From the NCBI GenBank assembly GCA_021811005.1, contig JAJZPY010000002.1, forward strand, positions 1 to 32,937: DNA of 32,937 nucleotides, read 5' to 3'. This document shows, piece by piece, positions 22,538 to 30,331 of this stretch; position 1 is the first letter of the stretch, and each line of letters begins with the position of its first letter. Made by a program: the position numbers and the translations under genes. This DNA comes from Pseudomonadota bacterium. GTDB lineage: Bacteria > Pseudomonadota > Gammaproteobacteria > Burkholderiales > Ferrovaceae. The notes beneath the pieces are model-generated. The model worked only from the letters and a program-made list of their open reading frames with translations, had not been told where the DNA came from and searched no databases.

Positions 22538-23128
22538 CTAGAACTTGAACTGCGCCTGGACGCCGAGCTGGTCCATGGAAGGCTTGTCCGGCGTGGCCAC
22601 CGGACCTCCTCCTGTTTTCACGCCTGCCAGCCCGCTGACATTCCATTGGGGCGTCAAACGGTAATTCAGGCCGAAATGGAACCCCGAATCCTTGTACTTG
22701 GGGCCCAGCGAGGGGTCGTTGATGCCGGGCAATGGCAAATCACCCCCCATAGCCCAGCGCATGGTCGAATCCGGAACGGGTTCAGCCAGGGTCTCAAAAG
22801 AGTTGTGCGGGGAAAACAGAGGCTGATTTGGCATTGCAGGCATCCCTGTCTCGGGAAGCCGCAAATTTTTGATGCTGAAACTCGGAGCGGCAGGTGCCGG
22901 CAGCGAGGCTCCCGAAGTCGGGCGCGCGTGATGCCGGGATTTGCCGGAAGTCGCAGGCCGTTTTGTGTCTGCTTTTTTTGCCGGCGCGTGGACAAGCGGC
23001 GTTTGTGCTGAAGCGGGAAGGGGTTGGGAGGCCCCGTCGGCGTCATGGGCGAGGGCAGAACAAGTCACAGTCATTGCAACGAGGGCACAGGCTATTCCCG
23101 GGAGGTGTAATCCGGGGCGGCTTAGCAC
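22538..23128 (-). CDS. Exported protein of unknown function, possibly outer-membrane associated
   Basis: I do not recognise this family. From a GTG at 23128, which overlaps the ftsX stop by 7 bp, it has 196 residues. The first 28 or so look like a Sec signal peptide: R4, then a hydrophobic run and a SALA cleavage site. A Pro/Ala/Lys-rich linker follows (about residues 30-85) with an HHARP stretch. The C-terminal 50 residues alternate like beta strands (FHFGLNYRLTPQWNVSGLAGV) and end in phenylalanine, as outer-membrane proteins often do. Methionines cluster around residues 96-127. It lies between ftsX and copA on the same strand. Membership of either the division or the copper group is unproven. 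Confidence 0.6.
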   Translation of the reverse strand: MLSRPGLHLPGIACALVAMTVTCSALAHDADGASQPLPASAQTPLVHAPAKKADTKRPATSGKSRHHARPTSGASLPAPAAPSFSIKNLRLPETGMPAMPNQPLFSPHNSFETLAEPVPDSTMRWAMGGDLPLPGINDPSLGPKYKDSGFHFGLNYRLTPQWNVSGLAGVKTGGGPVATPDKPSMDQLGVQAQFKF

Positions 23129-24033
23129 CGGGCAGCGATCCGGCGCAAGGTCAGGCTGACCGAAAGGTAGGAACTGGCCCAGCTCCAGCCCACGCCGGCC
23201 ACTCCGAGCAAAACCCATTCGCGCAGGGAAAGCCCCGGCAACTGCAGATTCATGGCGAACAAGTTGCTCAGGGGCTGAACGGCATCGTTGTACCAGCGGC
23301 TACCAAGCCACAGCAAAAGGCCGGCAACGAGGGAACCCAGCAACCCCTGCAGTATCCCGAAATAAAGGAAGGGGCGCCTGATGTATCCCGGAGTCGCACC
23401 GATCAGATGGGTAATTTCGATTTCACTGCGGGAGGAAAGCACCTGCTGCCGGACGGTGCTGAATACCGTGAACGCCATGGCCACGGCCAGCAGGGCGGTG
23501 AGACCGCCCGCGCCGCGCCGGGCAAATTGCACCAGGGCATCCAGGCGCTTGGCCCAGGCGCTGTCCACCTGGACGCGTTCCACTTTGCCCAGTCCGGCAA
23601 GCGCAGCACGCAGATTTTCCAGCGCCTGGGGTGCCGGGCTGCGGGAAATAACGACGAAAGTGTGCGGCAGGGGATTGCGATCCAGGGCGTTGATGGCATC
23701 GGCCAGTCCCGGCAAGGCTTTCATTTCAGCAAGTGCTTCCGCATTGGATATGTAACGGAACTCGCGAACATCGGTGCGCAGGGCCAGCGTGTCCCACACC
23801 GCGCGCACGGCGGCATCATCCGCATCCTGCTTCATGAACAGGGTGAGATGCGGTTCGTGCAAAGCGCCCTGACCCAGCGAGGCGGCGCGGTCAATGAGGC
23901 GCAACGCGCCCGCAGGCAGGCTCAGTGCAAAGGCGATCACGAGCACGCCGATCAGGTGGGCGACCGGCTGGCGTGCCAGTTGGGAGAAGGCCCGGAACAG
24001 TGCAATGCGATGCTGAAGCAGCCACCCCAACAT
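23122..24033 (-). CDS. ftsX: Cell division protein FtsX
   Basis: Integral membrane partner of FtsE; the pair links divisome activity to periplasmic peptidoglycan hydrolase activators. The 303-residue protein has one membrane segment near the N-terminus (HLIGVLVIAFALSLPAGAL), a periplasmic domain of about 130 residues, and three membrane segments in the C-terminal half, the FtsX plan. It is shorter than E. coli FtsX (352), mainly at the N-terminus. The start shares one base with the ftsE stop (TGATG). Confidence 0.93.
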   Translation of the reverse strand: MLGWLLQHRIALFRAFSQLARQPVAHLIGVLVIAFALSLPAGALRLIDRAASLGQGALHEPHLTLFMKQDADDAAVRAVWDTLALRTDVREFRYISNAEALAEMKALPGLADAINALDRNPLPHTFVVISRSPAPQALENLRAALAGLGKVERVQVDSAWAKRLDALVQFARRGAGGLTALLAVAMAFTVFSTVRQQVLSSRSEIEITHLIGATPGYIRRPFLYFGILQGLLGSLVAGLLLWLGSRWYNDAVQPLSNLFAMNLQLPGLSLREWVLLGVAGVGWSWASSYLSVSLTLRRIAARC

Positions 24034-24716
24034 CAGACAGCCTCCGAAGATTCGGTTTCAGAGTCGGCGCTGACCAGCCCGTCTTCCAGGCTCAGGATGC
24101 GTGAATTTGGCAGCGGCAGCGAGGCCGTGTCGTGCATGGCGATGATGATGGTGACACCGGCACCGTGAAACGATTTGAATATGTCCAGAATGGCGTTGGC
24201 GTACCCTTTGTCCAGATGGCCGGTGGGTTCGTCTGCAATGACCAGGCGAGGGCGGTTGACGATGGCCCGGGCGATGCACAGGCGCTGACGCTCTCCGCCC
24301 GAGAGGGCCAGCGGAGAAGCTTTGGCTTGTCCATCCAGGCCAACCTTTTCAAGCGCGAGCGCGACCCGTTGTTTGAGTTCCTTGCCATGAAGGCCGGCAA
24401 TGCGCAGGGGCAGAGCCGCATTTTCTTCAACGCTTCGGTCCGTCAGCAGCAGATGGTCCTGGAATACCAGGCCGATATTGCGACGCAGTCTGGCCAGGGC
24501 CGATGTGCTGAGGCGCGTGATGTCCTTGCCGTGAATGGAGAGGGCGCCGCTGGTGGGGCGTTCGATGCCGGACATCAGCCGGAGCAGGGTGCTTTTCCCG
24601 GCGCCGGAACGGCCGGTGACGAACACCATTTCCCCGCCTTCAATATCCAGGGTCACGCCACGAAGGGCCTCATGGCCATCCGGATAGCGCTTGACCACTG
24701 CATTGAGTGCGATCAT
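24033..24716 (-). CDS. ftsE: Cell division ATP-binding protein FtsE
   Basis: Cytoplasmic ABC ATPase of the FtsEX complex, 227 residues. Walker A GRSGAGKS is at 35-42, the signature LSGGERQ at 138-144 and Walker B LVIADE at 158-163, with a following H-loop (MHDTAS). The C-terminus is slightly longer and acidic. It overlaps ftsY by 4 bp (ATGA) and ftsX by one base, so the three genes are one unit. Confidence 0.96.
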   Translation of the reverse strand: MIALNAVVKRYPDGHEALRGVTLDIEGGEMVFVTGRSGAGKSTLLRLMSGIERPTSGALSIHGKDITRLSTSALARLRRNIGLVFQDHLLLTDRSVEENAALPLRIAGLHGKELKQRVALALEKVGLDGQAKASPLALSGGERQRLCIARAIVNRPRLVIADEPTGHLDKGYANAILDIFKSFHGAGVTIIIAMHDTASLPLPNSRILSLEDGLVSADSETESSEAV

Positions 24717-25672
24717 TCGATCAGGGCATCCACAAATTCGTTGGCATTGAAAGGGTGCAAATCTTCCAGGGCTTCACCGACCCCAATGAAGCGAATGGGG
24801 ATCGGGCGCTCTCCGGCAATGGCGGCCACGACACCGCCACGGGCGGTGCCATCCAGTTTGGTGACAATCAGTCCGGTGAGGCCCAGCGCATCGTCAAAGG
24901 CTCGGACCTGGGCCAGGGCATTCTGGCCCGTGTTGGCGTCGAGCACCAGCAGGATCTCGTGAGGCGCGCTGGGGTCGGCTTTGGTGACAACGCGTTTGAC
25001 CTTCCGGATCTCTTCCATCAAGTGCAGCTGCGTGGGCAGGCGTCCTGCCGTGTCCGCGAGCACGACGTCGATGCCCCTGGCGCGTGCCGCCTGGATCGCG
25101 TCGAATATCACCGCTGCCGAATCTCCTTTCTCCTGGGTGATGACCGGCACGTTGTTTCGTTGGCCCCAGGCCGACAGCTGGGCCACTGCGGCCGCGCGAA
25201 AGGTGTCACCCGCCGCCAGCAGGACGGAATGGCCCTGCTGCATCAGATGCTGCGCCAGTTTCCCGATGGTCGTGGTTTTACCGGCGCCGTTGACCCCCAC
25301 GAAAAGGATGACGTAAGGATGTTGTTCGCTGCTGGCCAAGGGTGCTTCCAGAGGGGCGAGCAGATCGACCAGGGCGGACTTGAGCAAGGGTTTCAAGTCT
25401 TCCGGCGCGTCGATGTGCTGACGACGGGCTTCCTGGCGCAGTCCGGCAATCAGCCTGGCGCTGGCCTTTGCTCCCACATCCGCGCTGATCAGCGCTTCTT
25501 CCAGGGTGTCGAACCAGGCATCATCCAGGCGCCCCCCAAACAGTCCTCCCAGACCCTGCTGAAGTTTTTGCCGGCTGCTGCGCAACCCCGACCGCAGCCG
25601 GGCCATCCAGCCTGCTGGGGACTCAGGCGCGACAGCCTTGGAGACGGGGGATTTCTTGAAAAAGCCAAACAT
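24713..25672 (-). CDS. ftsY: Signal recognition particle receptor FtsY
   Basis: Membrane-associated SRP receptor GTPase; partner of Ffh encoded at 12298. The 319-residue product has the helical N domain from about residue 25, the P-loop GVNGAGKT at 126-133, DTAGRLPTQ, and TKLDGTARGG. The acidic A domain that precedes NG in E. coli FtsY is almost absent; only about 20 residues precede the N domain, starting MFGFFKK, so membrane contact likely uses this short amphipathic start. First gene of ftsY-ftsE-ftsX, divergent from rsmD with a 50-bp gap. Confidence 0.96.
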   Translation of the reverse strand: MFGFFKKSPVSKAVAPESPAGWMARLRSGLRSSRQKLQQGLGGLFGGRLDDAWFDTLEEALISADVGAKASARLIAGLRQEARRQHIDAPEDLKPLLKSALVDLLAPLEAPLASSEQHPYVILFVGVNGAGKTTTIGKLAQHLMQQGHSVLLAAGDTFRAAAVAQLSAWGQRNNVPVITQEKGDSAAVIFDAIQAARARGIDVVLADTAGRLPTQLHLMEEIRKVKRVVTKADPSAPHEILLVLDANTGQNALAQVRAFDDALGLTGLIVTKLDGTARGGVVAAIAGERPIPIRFIGVGEALEDLHPFNANEFVDALIE

Positions 25673-25722
25673 CGGACAATAGGGGTTTCACAGAGCGTAT
25701 TTTCGCAAAGATTCTACCTGAA

Positions 25723-26277
25723 ATGACCAGCCAGATTCGTATCATCGGGGGGCGCTGGCGGGGTCGCAGCATCCGCTTCCAGGCGGACCCCGGCCTTCGG
25801 CCGACACCCAACCGCGTGCGCGAAACCCTGTTCAATTGGCTCGGGCAAACGTTGCCCGGATACCAGTGCCTGGATCTGTATGCGGGCAGCGGGGCGCTCG
25901 GTTTTGAGGCTTTGTCGCGCGGAGCTGCCCGTGTCGTTTTTGTTGAAAGACAGCGTGAGACCGTGCGCCAGCTGCGAGAAAATGCAGCGCGGCTTGAAGC
26001 CGAAGGTGCCGAAATCGTGCTTTCGGAGGCAGTGACCTGGCTGCAGCGAGACCAAAGAAAGTTTGACCTGGTCTTTCTGGATCCGCCGTTTTCCGGTCAG
26101 GAGCTGGATCGGGTTTTGCCGATTCTGGTGGCGCGTTTGAACCCCGGAGGGCTGCTTTACTGTGAAAGTTCCGGCGGTGTGTCAGAATCACCCTTTTGGA
26201 GCGAAATCCGGGCTGCAAGAGCCGGGCAGGTGACTTACCAGCTGCTCAAACCGACCACAGGGATTGAAGTGCAATGA
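25723..26277 (+). CDS. rsmD: 16S rRNA (guanine966-N2)-methyltransferase
   Basis: SAM-dependent methyltransferase that modifies G966 of 16S rRNA. In its 184 residues the family start RIIGGRWRGRSI, the RPTPNRVRETLFNWL segment, the SAM loop LDLYAGSGALGFEALSRGA and the catalytic motif LDPPF are visible. It is divergent from ftsY and overlaps coaD (ATGA); rsmD-coaD is a very common pair. Confidence 0.95.
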   Translation: MTSQIRIIGGRWRGRSIRFQADPGLRPTPNRVRETLFNWLGQTLPGYQCLDLYAGSGALGFEALSRGAARVVFVERQRETVRQLRENAARLEAEGAEIVLSEAVTWLQRDQRKFDLVFLDPPFSGQELDRVLPILVARLNPGGLLYCESSGGVSESPFWSEIRAARAGQVTYQLLKPTTGIEVQ

Positions 26278-26774
26278 AGACTAAAGCCGTCTATGCAGGA
26301 ACCTTCGATCCCATGACCCTGGGGCATGAGGATCTGGTCAGGCGTGCCTGTCGCCTGTTTGATTCGGTGGTGGTGGCTGTGGCGGACAGCCGCAACAAAC
26401 GCCCCCTGTTTCCCCTGGCAGATCGGGTGGCGATGGCGCAGGACGCGCTGCAGAACTGCAAAAATGTGGAAGTCACCGGTTTTTCAGGTCTCCTGGCCGA
26501 CTTTTTGCGCGAATCGGGCGCCAACATCATTTTGCGCGGTTTGCGTGCTGTTTCCGATTTTGATTTCGAATTCCAGATGGCGGGAATGAACCGAAAGCTG
26601 CATCCGGAGGTCGAAACCCTGTTTCTCACCCCTTCGGACCAGTACATGTTCATATCCTCAACGATCGTGCGGGAAATCGCCCTGCTGGGGGGCGATGTCA
26701 GCCAGTTTGTCAATCCCGGCATCCGCGACCGGCTGGAACGGCACGTGAGGATGCTGGGGCAACCAGGAACTTGA
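26274..26774 (+). CDS. coaD: Phosphopantetheine adenylyltransferase
   Basis: Adenylylates 4'-phosphopantetheine to dephospho-CoA, the penultimate step of CoA synthesis. In the 166-residue protein the nucleotidyltransferase motif is TLGH in AGTFDPMTLGHEDL, and the second motif ISSTIVREIA is near residue 130. The start overlaps the rsmD stop, and the ferredoxin gene follows after 3 bp. The next enzyme, CoaE, is at 16476. Confidence 0.96.
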   Translation: MKTKAVYAGTFDPMTLGHEDLVRRACRLFDSVVVAVADSRNKRPLFPLADRVAMAQDALQNCKNVEVTGFSGLLADFLRESGANIILRGLRAVSDFDFEFQMAGMNRKLHPEVETLFLTPSDQYMFISSTIVREIALLGGDVSQFVNPGIRDRLERHVRMLGQPGT

Positions 26775-26777
26775 ATC

Positions 26778-27041
26778 ATGGCTTTGATGATTACCGATGA
26801 ATGCATCAACTGCGATGTGTGCGAACCGGAATGTCCCAATGACGCCATTTCGCAAGGGGCTGAAATCTACGAAATCGACCCGAATCGCTGTACCGAGTGT
26901 GTCGGACATTACGATACCCCCCAGTGCCGGGAAGTTTGCCCGGTGGACTGCATTCCCCTCAATCCGGGTTATTCGGAAACCCGGGAGCAGCTGCAGCTCA
27001 AATATGAAAAGCTGATGCAAAAAAAGGCTTCGGCTGCATGA
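26778..27041 (+). CDS. yfhL: 2[4Fe-4S] ferredoxin, YfhL type
   Basis: Small electron carrier of 87 residues. Cysteines at 9, 12, 15 and 19 (CxxCxxCxxxC) and at 38, 41, 50 and 54 (CxxC-x8-CxxxC) bind two 4Fe-4S clusters. The eight-residue insertion in the second motif and the C-terminal helix (ETREQLQLKYEKLM) are typical of the YfhL/Allochromatium-type ferredoxins. A ninth cysteine is at 58. Placement after coaD is common in beta- and gammaproteobacteria. The physiological partner is unknown. Confidence 0.93.
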   Translation: MALMITDECINCDVCEPECPNDAISQGAEIYEIDPNRCTECVGHYDTPQCREVCPVDCIPLNPGYSETREQLQLKYEKLMQKKASAA

Positions 27042-28780
27042 AACGATTCCCGGGTGTGCGGCTCATCCGAACGCTGGCTTTTGCCGCTTGCTGCCTTTCG
27101 GCTGGAACCTGTTCCCTGGCTGCGGAATTGCCTCGCCTGGCGGATGAGCGCCCGTGGACCGCCGCGGAACACCCTGGCGTCAAGCTGCCCGCGCAGGAGC
27201 TGACCGGACAGCTGGTCTATGAACTGTTGCTGGCAGAGATTGCGGCGCAGAGAGACCACTTCGGTGTTGCGGTGGACACGTATCTGGAACTGGCACGAAG
27301 TACCCACGATCCCAGAGTGGCCCACCGCGCAACGGAAGTGGCGCTTTATGCGCACGACCTGAAAGGGGCCCAGGAAGCGATCGGCCTGTGGCTTGCCGAA
27401 GATCCCGGTTCAACCGGGGCGCGCGAAGCGCTGGCCTCGATCATCCTGTCCCAGTCGAAAATGCCGGACGTGGGTGACCAGTTGGCCGCATTGCTCGCGA
27501 GCGACAAGGAAGATCTGGCCCGCGATTTTCGCAATATCAACATCATTTTCATGCAGCATCCGGATCACGAGGGCGTACTGGCGCTGTCCAAGCGTTTGGC
27601 GGAACCGTACCCCCAGTTGCCGGAGGCGCATTATCTGGTCGGTTCGGCCGCTTTCGTGGCTGGCCAGAATGAATTGGCGCTGGCAGAAGCCCGCGAGGCG
27701 TCCCGCCTGCGCCCCGGGTGGGAGGCTTCCGCCTTGCTCGAAGCCCGTGTTCTGCAGGGGCAGGACAGCACGAAGGCGCGCAGCTTCTATCAGGATTTTC
27801 TCGAGCGCTATCCCCAGGCCCGGGATTTTCGGCTTCTGTATGCCCGTTACCTGGTCGAACTCAAGGACTATCGTGCGGCTCGCGAACAGTTCAGCACCAT
27901 TTTGAAGGATGCGCCCGGGAATCCGGATCTGACGCTCGCGGTGGCTTTGCTGACGTTGCAGCTCAAGGATTATGCGACGGCCACTCCCTTGTTCGAAAAG
28001 GCCCTGGAACTGGGGTATCGCGATCCTGACGCAATCCGGTTCTACCTGGGCGAAGCATACGAAGAGCAGAAACAATGGGCGCAGGCAGCCCAATGGTACG
28101 GTGCCGTAGCGGGAGGCGAGCAACTGACGGCAGCACGCATACGGGTCGCGTTGATGTGGGCCCGGCAAAAACAGCTGAAAAAAGCCCTCGAACTGGTTCG
28201 TGCCGTGCCGGTACAGACCCCGGAGCAGCGCGAGCAGCAGATACTGGCAGAAGAACAAATGCTGCGCGAAGCCGGGGACTACCAGGGTGCTTTCGATACG
28301 CTCACGGCGGCACTGCACCGCGCCCCTGATTCTGCTGATCTGCTCTATGAGCGGGCCATCGTTTCGGACAAGCTCAACCGCATGGACGTGCTGGAACAGG
28401 ACCTGCGCCGGGTCATCGCATTGCGGCCGGAATATGCCCATGCCTACAACGCATTGGGGTACAGCCTGGCGGATCGGGCGGTCCGGCTGGATGAAGCGCT
28501 GACCCTCATCCAGAAAGCCCAGTCGCTGGCGCCCGACGACCCTTTCATCATGGACAGCCTGGGTTGGGTGCAATTTCGCATGGGGCATCTCCAGGATTCC
28601 ATTGCGACCCTCAAGCGGGCCTATGCTGCGCAGGACGACCCTGAAATCGCGGCGCACCTGGGCGAGGTCCTGTGGACAGCGGGCGATCAGGCCGCGGCCC
28701 TGAAAACTTGGGAAGGAGGGCTCAAGGCCAATCCCGACAACGAGGCTTTGCTGTCCACCATGCGCCGCTTCCTTCATTGA
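27038..28780 (+). CDS. Exported tetratricopeptide-repeat protein
   Basis: Large TPR protein of 580 residues with an N-terminal Sec signal (basic MKRFPGVRLIR, hydrophobic core, likely cleavage after SLAA). Helical repeats run through most of the protein; the clearest are the last ones, for example YAHAYNALGYSLADRAVRLDEALTLI in two overlapping parts, DDPFIMDSLGWVQFRMG and PEIAAHLGEVLWTAGD. This type of protein is usually found immediately upstream of lolB, and here lolB begins 3 bp later. It is probably a periplasmic scaffold or an envelope-biogenesis helper. That role is inferred from position only. Start overlaps the ferredoxin stop (ATGA). Confidence 0.85.
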   Translation: MKRFPGVRLIRTLAFAACCLSAGTCSLAAELPRLADERPWTAAEHPGVKLPAQELTGQLVYELLLAEIAAQRDHFGVAVDTYLELARSTHDPRVAHRATEVALYAHDLKGAQEAIGLWLAEDPGSTGAREALASIILSQSKMPDVGDQLAALLASDKEDLARDFRNINIIFMQHPDHEGVLALSKRLAEPYPQLPEAHYLVGSAAFVAGQNELALAEAREASRLRPGWEASALLEARVLQGQDSTKARSFYQDFLERYPQARDFRLLYARYLVELKDYRAAREQFSTILKDAPGNPDLTLAVALLTLQLKDYATATPLFEKALELGYRDPDAIRFYLGEAYEEQKQWAQAAQWYGAVAGGEQLTAARIRVALMWARQKQLKKALELVRAVPVQTPEQREQQILAEEQMLREAGDYQGAFDTLTAALHRAPDSADLLYERAIVSDKLNRMDVLEQDLRRVIALRPEYAHAYNALGYSLADRAVRLDEALTLIQKAQSLAPDDPFIMDSLGWVQFRMGHLQDSIATLKRAYAAQDDPEIAAHLGEVLWTAGDQAAALKTWEGGLKANPDNEALLSTMRRFLH

Positions 28781-28783
28781 TCC

Positions 28784-29380
28784 ATGCCCTTTGCTTCAAA
28801 AGCGCTGCTGACCGCTTTTTCGCTTTTTCTGGCCGGTTGTGCGAGCTGGACGCCGGCACCCCCGCCCGCTGACCAGGTGACCGGACACGGCGCCCTACAG
28901 GGCTTCCGTTTTTCCGGGCGGCTTGCGGTCCAGCAACCGGCCGGAACGGATACCGGAAAAATCGAATGGTCCAGCCATGGAGCTCTGGTTCACGTGGAAC
29001 TGCTGTCGCCCCTGGGGTCCACGGTGGCCCAACTGGACCAGACGCCGGAGCAGGTGCATCTGCTCCTGTCAGACCAGCGCGAATACAGCGCTCCGGATGC
29101 GGAACAACTGACCGCGTTGGTCCTGGGCTATGCCCTGCCTCTGGAGGGGCTGCCCTGGTGGGTGCGCGGCCGGGCAGCGCCCGGGGACGGCAGCGCCCGT
29201 TGGGTGGCCGGCCAGGATGGACACCCGGAACAACTGGTCCAGGCGGGCTGGTTGGTGCGTTACGGTGCCTGGCGCAGCGTGGGCGGGGAGGCGTTGCCGG
29301 TTGCCTTGTCCCTGCAGCGCGAGTCGCTGACCATTCGACTGCGTATCGATCAATGGACTCTTGAGCGGGGCGGAGAGTGA
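28784..29380 (+). CDS. lolB: Outer-membrane lipoprotein receptor LolB
   Basis: Accepts lipoproteins from LolA and inserts them in the outer membrane. It has 198 residues with a lipoprotein signal: hydrophobic run, then the lipobox LAGC with the lipidated Cys at residue 19. The residue after Cys is Ala, not Asp, consistent with outer-membrane sorting. The mature protein has the LolB beta-barrel pattern (FRFSGRLAVQ, GKIEWSS, LPWWVRGR, LVRYGAWR). The stop overlaps the ispE GTG start. Confidence 0.9.
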   Translation: MPFASKALLTAFSLFLAGCASWTPAPPPADQVTGHGALQGFRFSGRLAVQQPAGTDTGKIEWSSHGALVHVELLSPLGSTVAQLDQTPEQVHLLLSDQREYSAPDAEQLTALVLGYALPLEGLPWWVRGRAAPGDGSARWVAGQDGHPEQLVQAGWLVRYGAWRSVGGEALPVALSLQRESLTIRLRIDQWTLERGGE

Positions 29381-30216
29381 GCGCTAGCTTTTTGGGGGTG
29401 CCTGCGCCAGCGAAGCTCAATTTGTTTTTGCACGTGACGGGTCGGCGGCCGGACGGCTATCACACCCTGCAGTCGCTGTTTACTTTCATCGATTACGGCG
29501 ATGCGCTTGATTTCTCCATCGAGCCGGACGGGCAAGTCCGGCGCGACGGAGAAGGTGTTGATATCCCGGAGCAGGATGACCTTTGCCTCAAGGCCGCGCG
29601 CTTGCTCAAGCAGGAAAGCGGCACGGCGGCAGGAGCGCGGATCCGTCTCCACAAGCGAATTCCCGTGGGCGGAGGGCTGGGTGGGGGAAGTTCCGATGCC
29701 GCGACCACGCTGATCGCGCTCAACCGCTTGTGGGGCCTGGGTTGGCAGCGGGACCGGCTGGCCGTGCTGGGTTTGCGGCTGGGGGCCGACGTCCCGGTGT
29801 TCATCGAAGGGCAGGCCGCTTTCGCGGAAGGCGTGGGGGAACAGCTCACCCCCTGTCGTGTTCCCGAATGCTGGTATCTCGTGGCCTGCCCGCCAGTGGC
29901 GGTTTCCACGCGGGAAATCTTTGCGGCGCCTGAATTGACAAGGAATTCGATCCCGGTCAAAATGTGCGACTTTTCGGTGGGGTTTGGGCGTAACGACCTC
30001 CAACCCGTCGTCGTACGGCGCTATCCGCAAGTGGCCAGCCTTCTCGAATGGCTGGGCCGTTGGGGTGAAGCCCGAATGACGGGTTCGGGATCATGCTGTT
30101 TTGTCGCGTTTTCGGAGGGCTCCGATGCCCGGAAAGCGTTGCAGCAACTGCCACCGGAATACACAGGTTTTGTAGCCCGCGGGATGAATCAGCATCCTTT
30201 GCGGGGCTGGTTGTAG
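29377..30216 (+). CDS. ispE: 4-diphosphocytidyl-2-C-methyl-D-erythritol kinase
   Basis: GHMP kinase of the MEP pathway, the same pathway that Dxs (2716-4602) starts. The 279-residue enzyme has PAPAKLNLFLHV at the start (K13 catalytic), the phosphate-binding loop PVGGGLGGGSSDAA at 96-109, D138 in GADVPVF, and a C-terminal GSGSCCFVAF segment. It starts with GTG overlapping lolB (GTGA). The lolB-ispE-tRNA-Gln-prs order is conserved in betaproteobacteria. Confidence 0.95.
   Translation: MSASFLGVPAPAKLNLFLHVTGRRPDGYHTLQSLFTFIDYGDALDFSIEPDGQVRRDGEGVDIPEQDDLCLKAARLLKQESGTAAGARIRLHKRIPVGGGLGGGSSDAATTLIALNRLWGLGWQRDRLAVLGLRLGADVPVFIEGQAAFAEGVGEQLTPCRVPECWYLVACPPVAVSTREIFAAPELTRNSIPVKMCDFSVGFGRNDLQPVVVRRYPQVASLLEWLGRWGEARMTGSGSCCFVAFSEGSDARKALQQLPPEYTGFVARGMNQHPLRGWL
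29935..29963 (+). promoter_or_regulatory. Candidate promoter inside ispE for tRNA-Gln and prs
   Basis: A perfect -35 box TTGACA (29935-29940), 17-bp spacer and CAAAAT (29958-29963, four of six). It lies about 260 bases before the tRNA. In E. coli prs is also served by a distant upstream promoter, so the position is plausible, but chance matches inside genes are frequent. Confidence 0.3.
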
Positions 30217-30222
30217 TACTGC

Positions 30223-30297
30223 AGGGGAGTCGCCAAGTGGTAAGGCACCGGATTTTGATTCCGGCATTCGTAGGTTCGATCCCTACCTCCCCTGCCA
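30223..30297 (+). tRNA. tRNA-Gln (anticodon TTG)
   Basis: A full cloverleaf of 75 bases including an encoded CCA end. The acceptor AGGGGAG pairs with CTCCCCT over seven base pairs. The anticodon stem CCGGA/TCCGG (30248-30252, 30260-30264) encloses a seven-base loop with TTG at 30255-30257. The T-arm GTAGG/CCTAC has the TTCGATC loop. It lies between ispE and prs. Confidence 0.96.
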
Positions 30298-30331
30298 TTC
30301 AAGCGTCAAACCAGATCATGCCAGGAGCGCC

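Noticed and set aside
27410..28777. 455-codon open frame antisense to the TPR protein gene
   Set aside because: Mirror of a real coding frame, no recognisable domain and no start signals.
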